Shown here: piece by piece, positions 18,101-24,655 of the stretch | Numbering within the stretch: position 1 is the first letter of the stretch | Layout: every line of letters begins with the position of its first letter | Source: Bryocella elongata | Lineage (GTDB): Bacteria > Acidobacteriota > Terriglobia > Terriglobales > Acidobacteriaceae | Assembly (NCBI RefSeq): GCF_900108185.1 | Contig: NZ_FNVA01000001.1 | Location: 1,178,001-1,242,000 of the forward strand | Direction of reading: 5' to 3' | Length of the DNA stretch: 64,000 nucleotides | Notes under the pieces: generated by a model | Told to the model about the DNA's origin: nothing | Database searches by the model: none | Seen by the model: only the letters and a program-made list of their open reading frames with translations | Program-made: the position numbers and the translations under genes

Positions 18101-20807
18101 TTTCACCGGTACCCCCACGGCAGCGGCCGTGGCCGATATCAACCTCGACGGTAAGCCGGACCTCATCACCAACTCCGGGATCCTGCTGGGGAATGGCGAT
18201 GGCACCTTCACCGCGTCTGGGCCTTCCTCCGTCAACATAGGGGGAAGTTCCATAGCTGTAGGTGACTGGAACGGAGATGGCATTCCTGACGTCGCCACGC
18301 CCGCCAGCTACTACGGTTCCGTGAACCTCGGGCTGTCCCAGTTGTCGCAGACCTCCACTGCAACTGCCACCAACGTGACTCCCGACGGCACAGGCCCGCA
18401 CGCAGTGAAGGCCAGCTATCCGGGCGACACCAGCTTCGTGGCGAGCGCCTCCTCGACCACCAGCATCACGGCCCAGCCCGGACCGCCCGCAGTCACCGTT
18501 ACACCGGCCACCCCGAGCATCAACGTCGCCCAGACCCTCTCGGTGACCATCGCGGTGAGCGCCGGAACTTCCAACCCCACACCTACCGGGACCGTGACCC
18601 TCGCCGGAGGCTCCTTCACGTCGCCCGCAGTCAGTCTTAGCGCCGGAGCCGCCACCATCACCGTCCCCAAGGGAGCGTTCTCCACCGGGTCGGCGACCCT
18701 CACCGCAAGCTATCAGCCCGACGTCGCGAGCTCGCAGTTCTACACGGCGGCCACGGGCATCGCTCCGATCAACGTCACCCTCATCACGCCCATCGTCCAT
18801 GTCGGCATCTCCGGCTCCTCGATCACCACGACAACCTCCACCACCGCGAACATCTCGGTCACGGACCCCACCAGCACGGGCGTACCCACCGGATCCGTCA
18901 CGCTGACTGGAGGAAGCTTCACCTCAGCGTCGGTCGCTCTGAGCAATGGAGCGGCCACGATCACCATCCCTCCCGATTCGCTGGCTTCAGGCTCTGACCC
19001 CGTCTCCGTCACGTACACTCCCGACTCCGCCGCGACGGCCGTATACGCTTCGGCAACGGGAACGGCGCAGTTAGGAGTCACCAAGACGACACCGACGCTG
19101 ACCTGGTCGACACCCGCCTCGATCACCTACGGCACCCCGCTCGGCGCCGCGCAGCTCAACGCGACCTCGCCGGTTCCGGGCACCTTCACCTACACGCCGG
19201 CTGCCGGAACCGTCCCTGGCGCCGGTCCGCAGACACTCTCGGTCCTGTTTACTCCGACGGATGGCGTCAACTATGCGACCGCAACTGCCAGCGTTACGCT
19301 GACGGTAAACCAGGCGACGCCGATCATCACCTGGCCAGCGCCAGCAGCTATGTCCTATGGCACAGCGCTATCTGCGACGCAGCTCGACGCGACCGCTTCG
19401 GTCGCCGGAACGTTCAGCTACAACCCGGCGCTCGGAACAATCCTGAGCGCCGGCCCCGAAACCCTGTCGGTCACCTTTACCCCGACGGACGCGGTGGATT
19501 ACAACTCTGCTTCCGCTACGACCACCGTCTCGGTCACTCAGGGAAATCCCTCGGTGACGTGGCAGACTCCCGCCGCCATCACCTACGGCACGCCTCTGAG
19601 TGCAGCACAGCTCAATGCGACGTCGACCATCGCAGGAACCTTCAGCTACGTTCCCGCAGCGGGTACGGTGCTTGCTGCAGGCTCGCCGGCGCTATCGCTC
19701 ACGTTTACTCCCAGGGACGCTGTGGACTACCAGGCCACAACGAGCACCGTCACGCTGGCGGTCAACCGCGCTCCCTTGAGTCTCTCCGCCGCGAACGTCT
19801 CGCGCGTCTACGGTACGACCAATCCAGCCTTCACGGGCTCTGTGTCGGGAGCGGTCAATGGCGACAGCTTTACCGAGAGCTTCTCGACCGCAGCCAGCAC
19901 AGCCAGTCCTGCGGGAACCTACGCCATCGTGCCCTCTGTGACAGGAGCCAACGCTGCCAACTACACGATCGCCGCAGCGAACGGCACACTGACCATCACG
20001 CAGGCCGCCAGCAGCACGTCGCTGGCGCTCTCGAACCAGAACCTCACCTTCACCGCGACTGTCTCGTCCGCGACCAATGGCACGCCTGGCGGTACGGTCA
20101 GCTTCTACGCTGGCCAGACCCTGCTCGGTACGGGAACCCTCAACAACGGTGTGGCCATCTACACCGCCAGTTCATTCCCGGCCGGCAGCGTCACCCTGAG
20201 CGCGCAATATAGCGGAGACATGAACTTCCTCTCCTCCGCCTCCACCGCAACGCCCGTCCTCGCGATGACGTCCGCAAGCAATGCGCTCAACGTCTCCACC
20301 GCCGGCACCGTCACGGACAACCTCACGCTCGGTGTTCCCACTGGCTATGCGGGGACCGTGCAACTCTCATGCTCAGGACTGCCGCAGCAGGCGACCTGCA
20401 ACTTCCAGCCGGCCACCCTGTCCTTCTCCGGAACGTCCAGCAGCGGCGCCACCACGCTGACCATCGGTACCGGCGGCCTGGCAAGTCTTCGGGCTCCTGG
20501 GCCTCCCGGCTCCGGGCCGAGCACGATGCGATGGGCCGCAGTTCTGGGGCTGCCCGGTTTCCTGCTTCTGGGTGTCCGGGGCCGCCGCCGGCGACTACAC
20601 AGTGCGCTGCGCTCGCTCGCCATGCTCCTGCTGATGTGCGGCGCTGCGAGTCTGGTCACCGGGTGCTCTGGCGCTGGATCCTCAGGATCAGGATCTTCGG
20701 GGTCAGGCTCGACGAAGTCGCCCGCCGGAACTTACACGGTTCAAGTGACAGCGACCACACCGTCTGGCGCGACCCAGTCCGTCAACATCGCACTGACGGT
20801 GCAGTAG
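12144..20807 (+). CDS. Giant surface protein: S53 sedolisin fused to Ig repeats, FG-GAP propeller, MBG domains and membrane hairpin
   Basis: 2887 residues, 313 codons longer in repeats than any neighbour. Signal peptide to about residue 44; pro-kumamolisin activation domain about 45-200; S53 peptidase about 225-580 with triad Glu300, Asp304 (GDGEQVLD) and Ser490 (GTSFAAP), oxyanion Asp381 (SGDSGAF) and calcium ligands Asp540/Ile541 and GYD 560-562. Then ten tandem Ig-like repeats of about 97 residues (586-1563; GFxGxVxLSVSGLPxGVT), another beta domain, a seven-repeat FG-GAP propeller (about 1735-2060; DxxxDGxxD calcium loops) nested in an Ig domain, two more Ig domains, three MBG repeats (about 2314-2540), MBG_2, one Ig_3 and a last Ig split by a hairpin: helix 2793-2811, RGRRRR, helix 2818-2841 ending in LVTGC. 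Likely an acid-active endopeptidase displayed at the cell surface. All key catalytic residues are intact. Confidence 0.92.
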   Translation: MNLRSRALRVVFSSVRSIAVSRVAAIPLLIVGIGALLGPAALAQQQPMRVPSSHVRAQVLDHTAAYVAPMADDEQLHLSIVLPLHNQAALSSLLSRLYDPTSPDYRHFLTVAQFTQQFGPSEDDYNAVAAYAQAQGLTVGTAPGNRLVVPVSGPVVAINAAFNVQMTMYQHPTENRRFFSPDREPSLRLSVPVSHISGMDNYSIPKPFSRRAMAVQQAAVAVNGSGPGGSYLGSDMRAAYYGGTVLDGTGQAVGLLEFGGYDPADVALTFTNSGQTNNVPINNVALDGASVGTNQYGDGEQVLDIVQAIGMAPNLSQVRVYIGNATSGTDDASILNAMVSENLAKQLSCSWGWRPADPTAADVFFQEMAAQGQSFFAASGDSGAFDIAINPFFFPAEDDYVTTVGGTHLVTAGPASTWVSETVWNSGGAGSGGGISPDSIPLPSWQAGLANSANGGSTTLRNVPDVAMEGDFDNYSCQGGVCAGDWAGTSFAAPRWAAFMALVNQQAVENGSATTGGIGFLNPPLYQIAQGANAASDLHDITSGNNQTSNQPTWYSAVAGYDLTTGWGSANGQSLINDLAGPQVPGFWLVSSQSTATANPGGTGSTTIKVVDAGGFNESVNLAVTSTLPTGVTAAFASNSATGSDVLTFTVAGTVASQTVPITVTGTSGTLTQSVNFALVIHSASFGLAASPASVSVQPGNSGTTTVTVRPLYGFNGTVALSVSGLPTGVTAAFSPTSTSGTSTLTLTAASNATGGNSVLTITGTSGSLTATTTMGVIVQAPSFNIDPLETSVTAGQGGFGSTYIEVLAQYGFTGNVTLSASNLPAGVTASFSPNPAPSGSFVTGTFNVSSTAAVGSTPVTITGVSGSLTSSANVTLNVVQPTFTLYTYSPLSLGQGTSGTLSVSVQGQYGFQGSVAFSVSGLPRGVTGVWAPNPSTSSTSLYLNVSKTTPAGTYPLTITGTSGGQTVTTTATLNILVPTFSLANYFTPAIPPGTSGTAYIYVNDEYGFNGNVNFSVSGLPSGVTASFSPASSTTSSSLNLTVGSATVPGQYNLTVTGTSGSQTQTVTVPLSVPAPTFGISTNNYYLTLNPGTSQSTPVTIYPQYGFAGSVALSVSGLPTGVTASFSPNPATGSTTLTLTATTAAVNGIYQLTLTGTGGGVTQSTTLQLTVAPPSFTLGAGSPALGPGTSTSAYVYVYAQNGFTGAVSLGASGLPSGLTASFVPNPTTYSSQLNLTASSSLAPGVYPLTITGTSGSLTASTTIQVTVGALGFTLAGPYYVTVGQGSTVNSYVYVNDQYGFAGPVTLSMAGLPAGITATFGTNPTTYETPVVFTVSPGVPAGPYSLTLTGTSGALSATDPFTLTVVAPTFSLYGGYSASVNQGGSSTTTVTVSPQNGFSGSVAMSVSGLPAGVTGTFSPTSTTSSSVLTFAATASAAPGTYPLTVTGTSGNVTQTLSFQLVVNGGSFTLAAAPGEVELPAGSSGRTAVSIAPVNGFSGNVSLAATGVPAGVTATFSPATATTSSVLTFTASSAAAPGTATITITGTSGTLSGSANVQLNVLSAQSGSATTLSLSSGGSPVSTVAASSKVTATINVTSGSNALSAGQVYLCDAAASSCGINQNRGVVQIGSNGSGSLAFVPGIGVHSYVAMFAGISGVAASTSAAAPLTVSATLPSTTTIAQSGSAGNYTLTATVTGQGDVAPTGTLSFVDTTNANAVLAASPLQAGTPTLTQTAAQTPSGDSYTKSVVAADVNGDGISDLVELGSQTNSLLIVLAKGDGTFAAPQAIALGTSPGSMALGDFNRDGHIDIAISAPNLNQVLIYLGNGDGTFTASTSIAPTAAGPGALAVADFNEDGLLDIAVLNTNSGVLSLLLGNGDGTFTPGQYSPAVPNVSLLAQGDFNGDGIPDLIAAGTNYSTSQLTVLLGNGDGSFTAAPSQALGTAYPVSLATGDFNLDGKPDVVLLFSYGSEVLLLGNGDGTFTTGTAPPFTGTPTAAAVADINLDGKPDLITNSGILLGNGDGTFTASGPSSVNIGGSSIAVGDWNGDGIPDVATPASYYGSVNLGLSQLSQTSTATATNVTPDGTGPHAVKASYPGDTSFVASASSTTSITAQPGPPAVTVTPATPSINVAQTLSVTIAVSAGTSNPTPTGTVTLAGGSFTSPAVSLSAGAATITVPKGAFSTGSATLTASYQPDVASSQFYTAATGIAPINVTLITPIVHVGISGSSITTTTSTTANISVTDPTSTGVPTGSVTLTGGSFTSASVALSNGAATITIPPDSLASGSDPVSVTYTPDSAATAVYASATGTAQLGVTKTTPTLTWSTPASITYGTPLGAAQLNATSPVPGTFTYTPAAGTVPGAGPQTLSVLFTPTDGVNYATATASVTLTVNQATPIITWPAPAAMSYGTALSATQLDATASVAGTFSYNPALGTILSAGPETLSVTFTPTDAVDYNSASATTTVSVTQGNPSVTWQTPAAITYGTPLSAAQLNATSTIAGTFSYVPAAGTVLAAGSPALSLTFTPRDAVDYQATTSTVTLAVNRAPLSLSAANVSRVYGTTNPAFTGSVSGAVNGDSFTESFSTAASTASPAGTYAIVPSVTGANAANYTIAAANGTLTITQAASSTSLALSNQNLTFTATVSSATNGTPGGTVSFYAGQTLLGTGTLNNGVAIYTASSFPAGSVTLSAQYSGDMNFLSSASTATPVLAMTSASNALNVSTAGTVTDNLTLGVPTGYAGTVQLSCSGLPQQATCNFQPATLSFSGTSSSGATTLTIGTGGLASLRAPGPPGSGPSTMRWAAVLGLPGFLLLGVRGRRRRLHSALRSLAMLLLMCGAASLVTGCSGAGSSGSGSSGSGSTKSPAGTYTVQVTATTPSGATQSVNIALTVQ
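13899..16830 (+). repeat. Ten tandem ~290-bp coding repeats (Ig-like domains)
   Basis: Each unit encodes about 97 residues with the frame [ST]F.L ... QYGFxGxVxLSVSGLPxGVTASFSP ... GTYPLTITGTSG. Copies differ throughout, so they are old duplications rather than recent amplification, but short identical patches could still allow slippage or misassembly. Confidence 0.85.
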
Positions 20808-20830
20808 CCGAGGTAGTCACTGCAAGAACT

Positions 20831-20875
20831 TGCTCCGGCAGGCAGACCAATGTTGTTGGTCTGCCTGCCGGAGCA
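20831..20875. terminator. 20-bp perfect hairpin between converging genes
   Basis: Arms 20831-20850 and 20856-20875 are perfect reverse complements (TGCTCCGGCAGGCAGACCAA and its complement) with a 5-base loop TGTTG. It lies between the stops of the sedolisin gene and the GH38 gene and could end both transcripts. There is no T-run on either side. Confidence 0.7.
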
Positions 20876-20913
20876 GAGACGACGGCGTACCGCCTTCGAG
20901 TAAGCGCGAACCT

Positions 20914-23900
20914 CTAGTGGGCGATCGCTGAGTTCGAGGAGCTTCCAAGCGTATCGAAGAGTGGCGCTGCTGGAGTTGACGCAGGATTCTCCTCCACGGC
21001 AGAGATCGCCAGGATGCGAATCTTATCGTTCGTCGGCAACACAACGCTGTGTACGTTCGATGGGAGATCCAAAGAGTATGCGAAGAGGTAGGAATACTGG
21101 TACGGGGCATTCAGGCCTTCCGCCGTGTGATGATGCGAGGCGTACCACGCCAGCCCCGCAGGCTTGATGAACCCCTTTTCGAGGCCCACATAGTCTTCCG
21201 GATAGCTTGGCGATGGACGGCGAAGCTCGCGCTCCTCAAGGTCCTTCGGCGGCCACACCGCATGGTGCGCTGAGATATTCCAGTCGAACGTTGGTTCGTT
21301 CTTCCAAAGGCGCGTGTCCCACTGCCCGATGAAGCCGCTCCAGTCCTGCACAGTGAGCTCTACGGACTTCGAACCGACTCCGAAGCTCGCATGCTGATCA
21401 CCACCTGTGGAAGCCGCAAGGACGTAGACGCGGTTGAAGTGTCCTGCAGGCAACGCCAACGTCTGACCGCTGGGCACGACGGCATTCGCGGAGCCCGTCG
21501 CAGCAGACGCCAGCGTGAAGTGGACCCCGTGATAGTCGACCACCGACGGCAACATCTCCGCAGGCAGAGTATTGCCCTGGCCGTCGAAGCCGCCGCCGGT
21601 AGCCTTCGTGTCATCGTTGCTGGAGACTGCGAGGGTGTAGGGCAGAGTCACCGGTTGCGAGTGCACTGCTGAAGCTTTCACACTTCCCTGCCCCAGCTTC
21701 AATGCGAAGGTGCGCGGCTGATACGCCGTGAACGAGGCAACGAGCTTGCCGTCGTTCACCTGCGCGTCGCCCACTGGCTGCTCCTGCCCGTTCACCTCAC
21801 GAGCGGCAATGACAGGAGAGGCAAAGGTGACGTGCACATCCGATGCGGGTTTGCCATCCAGCTCCGCGACACGCAGTACGACCTCATCACTCTCTTCGGC
21901 CTTCTTCAAGGCAAAGACGCGCACGCGAGGGTTATCGATGGAAAGCAACGAGAAACTCTTGCCCAATGAGCCAGGGTGCGCTTCCGTAGCGAACGGCATC
22001 ATCGGATCGTTGAGTCTATATGCTTGCCAGTCAGTCTGCGCCTGCCGCCAGTCACCCGCGTGACCCACGAGTCCAAAGGTAATCTCGTGATGCCCCCAGT
22101 CCTGGTTTGCCTGATCGCTATAGGCCCCTGGCGCACGATTCGTTGTGGGTTGAATCCCCGGCGACCGTAGCAGCGTAAGACGAATCGTGTTGTCGTTCGG
22201 CTTGTCGGAGGCGTTCTTGTAGTCCGTAAGGATGGTGACGCCGAAGGCACCGCTTTGATCTGTCAGATCGATCCAGCGATGCGACCCCACCTCGAACTGC
22301 CGCATTGTCGCGGTCGGACGCTGGATGGTTCCGAGGTCCTGGTTATAGGTTGCGTTCGTGTTGGCCGCAGTGAGCGGAAAAGCTACCTTGAGGTTAGAGG
22401 TCAGACCACGCCAGTCGATCGCGTTCTTCACTTCGACGCGGTTGCCTTCATCGCCCGCGGAAAGACTGATCGTCTGCACGAAGGTCGAGCCCTCGGTCGT
22501 GCGCGATACCTCGAGCGAGACGCGCACCGGCCCCGTCTCCTTGATGCGGATCTTTGCCGGGCCACTGACATAGGCACGCGGCGCAGCCTCGACCTGCTCG
22601 TAGTCCATGTTCCATGCGGGGTACTGCTTCGGCGTGTCGGTCGTGATCGCAAGCCGCACAGGTGCAGACAACAGCTCCTTGCCGAGCTTCTTGTCGAAGA
22701 CGCTGGAGATATCGCCATCCGCGTTGAGCTGCACGCGGTAGTGCGCGTTTTCAAGCGAGCGTTCCGTTACCTTAAGTGACGAGTTTGCGGACACGGCCTT
22801 CGCAGCCGCCACGTGGTAGACCGCATAGCCGACTGAGGGCGCCTTCGCAAGGAAGAGCACCTTGCCCTCATCCATTTGCGACGGCGTCTCGCGGCCGTCG
22901 GGCCCGATGACGCGGACGGCAGTCGCCCCACCCGGCAGCGCGATAGTGGCTTCGACAACATCTTCGCGCTCCACGTTAAGTGGGTTGTAGATCACCAGCG
23001 GCACCCCGGGGCCCTGCGTATCCAGCACCGAAGAGACAGCCTCCGTGGCGCTCGTGATCACCCCGGCAAACTGGTTGGCCGTAATCACGTCATCGTTCCA
23101 CGCATAGCGATACGTGCGCGGCGTCGCTGTGCCAGCCCCGGTATCGTGAAAGTGCCCACCGAGCTCCAGCGTCCAGGCATCGTTCAACCTCTGTTGTGGA
23201 TACGGACGAGCACCCAGCCACTCTGCGGCGATCGAAGCCTTCTCGGCCGCGTCGGCAAGGGATTCGTTCCGCATGATCCAGCGCTTGTGATAGGCCTCGG
23301 ATGTCAGCGAACCTGCCGAATGATTGATCAGCTCGAGGTCGCCCTTGTAACCCGGCAGGCGGCTCGTATCGAGCTTCGCCATATCGTTGAACATCTGGTC
23401 GGCCGTGGCCTCAACAACATGCACCGGGCCTTCTCCAACGCGCACCGGCTTATCGCTGTAGGATGCCTGCTCCTTGAGGAAGCTGAGCTGCGGAGGTGTC
23501 GGCAACACCGTTTCGCTCTTCGTCACGATGGCCTCAAGCAGCTTGACCGTCGACTCCTGCGTGGCTCCGCCAATGTCGCCGGTTCCCACATAGTGGTAAT
23601 CCGCGAACAGGCCCGTGACCTTGCCGTCGAGGTCGATACGCTGCACCCAGTTTGGCTCGATCTGGCGGCGTTCGTACTGGCGGATCTGCAGCGGCGTCAG
23701 CTTCGCTTTCTCTTCATCGGTAAGCACGTGCTGCGAAACTGGCAGTGGTTCCCGGCTAAGATCTGTATACGCATTCCCGTTATAACTTCCAGGGTTGAGC
23801 GCAGCAATGACGGTCTTGCCGTCCGGACCTGTCCACAAGCCCACATTGAAAGGGATGCCCTCGGGTGTCTTCTCAGGCGAATCCGGCCCTCCCACGAGAG

Positions 23901-24528
23901 GCGCAGGCTGCCACGTAGCATTGAGCTTCTGCGTCGAGAACCCCTTCACCCCGGCATGGGCAAGGATGCTGGGCAGCGACGCGGGAAATCCAAAGCAGTC
24001 CGGCAGCATGTATTCATTGCTCGCTTTGCCAAAATCCTTCCTGAAGTATTCGTTGCCATAAAGCACCTGGCGAAAGATGCCTTCGGCGCTCGGCAGGTTC
24101 ACATCGCCTTCTTCAACCGACGATCCCGCCGGGAACCACCGGCCCGCCGCAACGTACTTCGTCATCCGCGCATAATCGTCTGGAAAATACTCCTTCATCA
24201 GCCGATAGCGATTGGAGCCAGTCCAATTGAAGACGTAATGCGGGTAGCGATCGATATAGTCGAAGTTCACCCGCATCGTCTTCAGCAGATATTCGCTGAT
24301 GGTCTGTGGCATCTCCCAACGCCACTGCGTGTCAAGATGCGCATAGGGCACAACGTACAGTGTGGGGTCCCTGGTGATGTCCGGCGCCTTCATGGTCTGG
24401 CCGGTTGCCGACAACGCAAGACTCAGGGCCGCAGGAACAAGAGGAAGCCAGCGACGCACTGTGCGGCCTGTCAGATCTTCATTGCGGAGAAAGTTTCTGG
24501 CATCGCCTGCCCGGCGGATCTTCGTCAT
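20914..24528 (-). CDS. GH38 family alpha-mannosidase, exported
   Basis: About 1204 residues. A hydrophobic N-terminal stretch (LPLVPAALSLALSATGQ, residues 28-44) is a signal or anchor. The GH38 catalytic domain starts with PYAHLDTQWRWEMPQT, whose His64 and Asp66 are the usual zinc ligands; DCFGFPASLPSILAHAGVKG holds the catalytic Asp nucleophile, and GGHFHDTGAGTATP supplies the further zinc His. A helical linker and the C-terminal beta-sandwich domains follow. GH38 retaining enzymes remove alpha-linked mannose. GGAG six bases before ATG 24528 decides the start; the TTG at 24540 overlaps that site. It follows a TonB receptor on the same strand, separated by a hairpin, and both likely answer to the LacI regulator. 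Confidence 0.9.
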   Translation of the reverse strand: MTKIRRAGDARNFLRNEDLTGRTVRRWLPLVPAALSLALSATGQTMKAPDITRDPTLYVVPYAHLDTQWRWEMPQTISEYLLKTMRVNFDYIDRYPHYVFNWTGSNRYRLMKEYFPDDYARMTKYVAAGRWFPAGSSVEEGDVNLPSAEGIFRQVLYGNEYFRKDFGKASNEYMLPDCFGFPASLPSILAHAGVKGFSTQKLNATWQPAPLVGGPDSPEKTPEGIPFNVGLWTGPDGKTVIAALNPGSYNGNAYTDLSREPLPVSQHVLTDEEKAKLTPLQIRQYERRQIEPNWVQRIDLDGKVTGLFADYHYVGTGDIGGATQESTVKLLEAIVTKSETVLPTPPQLSFLKEQASYSDKPVRVGEGPVHVVEATADQMFNDMAKLDTSRLPGYKGDLELINHSAGSLTSEAYHKRWIMRNESLADAAEKASIAAEWLGARPYPQQRLNDAWTLELGGHFHDTGAGTATPRTYRYAWNDDVITANQFAGVITSATEAVSSVLDTQGPGVPLVIYNPLNVEREDVVEATIALPGGATAVRVIGPDGRETPSQMDEGKVLFLAKAPSVGYAVYHVAAAKAVSANSSLKVTERSLENAHYRVQLNADGDISSVFDKKLGKELLSAPVRLAITTDTPKQYPAWNMDYEQVEAAPRAYVSGPAKIRIKETGPVRVSLEVSRTTEGSTFVQTISLSAGDEGNRVEVKNAIDWRGLTSNLKVAFPLTAANTNATYNQDLGTIQRPTATMRQFEVGSHRWIDLTDQSGAFGVTILTDYKNASDKPNDNTIRLTLLRSPGIQPTTNRAPGAYSDQANQDWGHHEITFGLVGHAGDWRQAQTDWQAYRLNDPMMPFATEAHPGSLGKSFSLLSIDNPRVRVFALKKAEESDEVVLRVAELDGKPASDVHVTFASPVIAAREVNGQEQPVGDAQVNDGKLVASFTAYQPRTFALKLGQGSVKASAVHSQPVTLPYTLAVSSNDDTKATGGGFDGQGNTLPAEMLPSVVDYHGVHFTLASAATGSANAVVPSGQTLALPAGHFNRVYVLAASTGGDQHASFGVGSKSVELTVQDWSGFIGQWDTRLWKNEPTFDWNISAHHAVWPPKDLEERELRRPSPSYPEDYVGLEKGFIKPAGLAWYASHHHTAEGLNAPYQYSYLFAYSLDLPSNVHSVVLPTNDKIRILAISAVEENPASTPAAPLFDTLGSSSNSAIAH

Positions 24529-24608
24529 GCTCGGCTCCAATGTATTCGAGTGATGGGTTCTGAGTTGGGTACGTCAGGTAGGCTGTGCGGGGCATTCGAA
24601 GAAAGCGA

Positions 24609-24640
24609 ACCCCGCATGGAGTGGTCGCTCCATGCGGGGT
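24609..24640 (-). terminator. 13-bp perfect hairpin between receptor 2 and GH38
   Basis: Arms ACCCCGCATGGAG (24609-24621) and CTCCATGCGGGGT (24628-24640) with a 6-base loop, directly after the receptor stop. On the minus strand it is followed by TCGCTTTCTTCG, only weakly T-rich. It may attenuate rather than stop read-through into GH38. Confidence 0.6.
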
Positions 24641-24655
24641 CGTTGCTGGTGGATG

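Noticed and set aside
20500-20600. PEP-CTERM or MYXO-CTERM sorting tail in the giant sedolisin
   Set aside because: A hydrophobic helix plus Arg cluster is present, but there is no PEP motif and the chain continues through a second helix and a further Ig segment.
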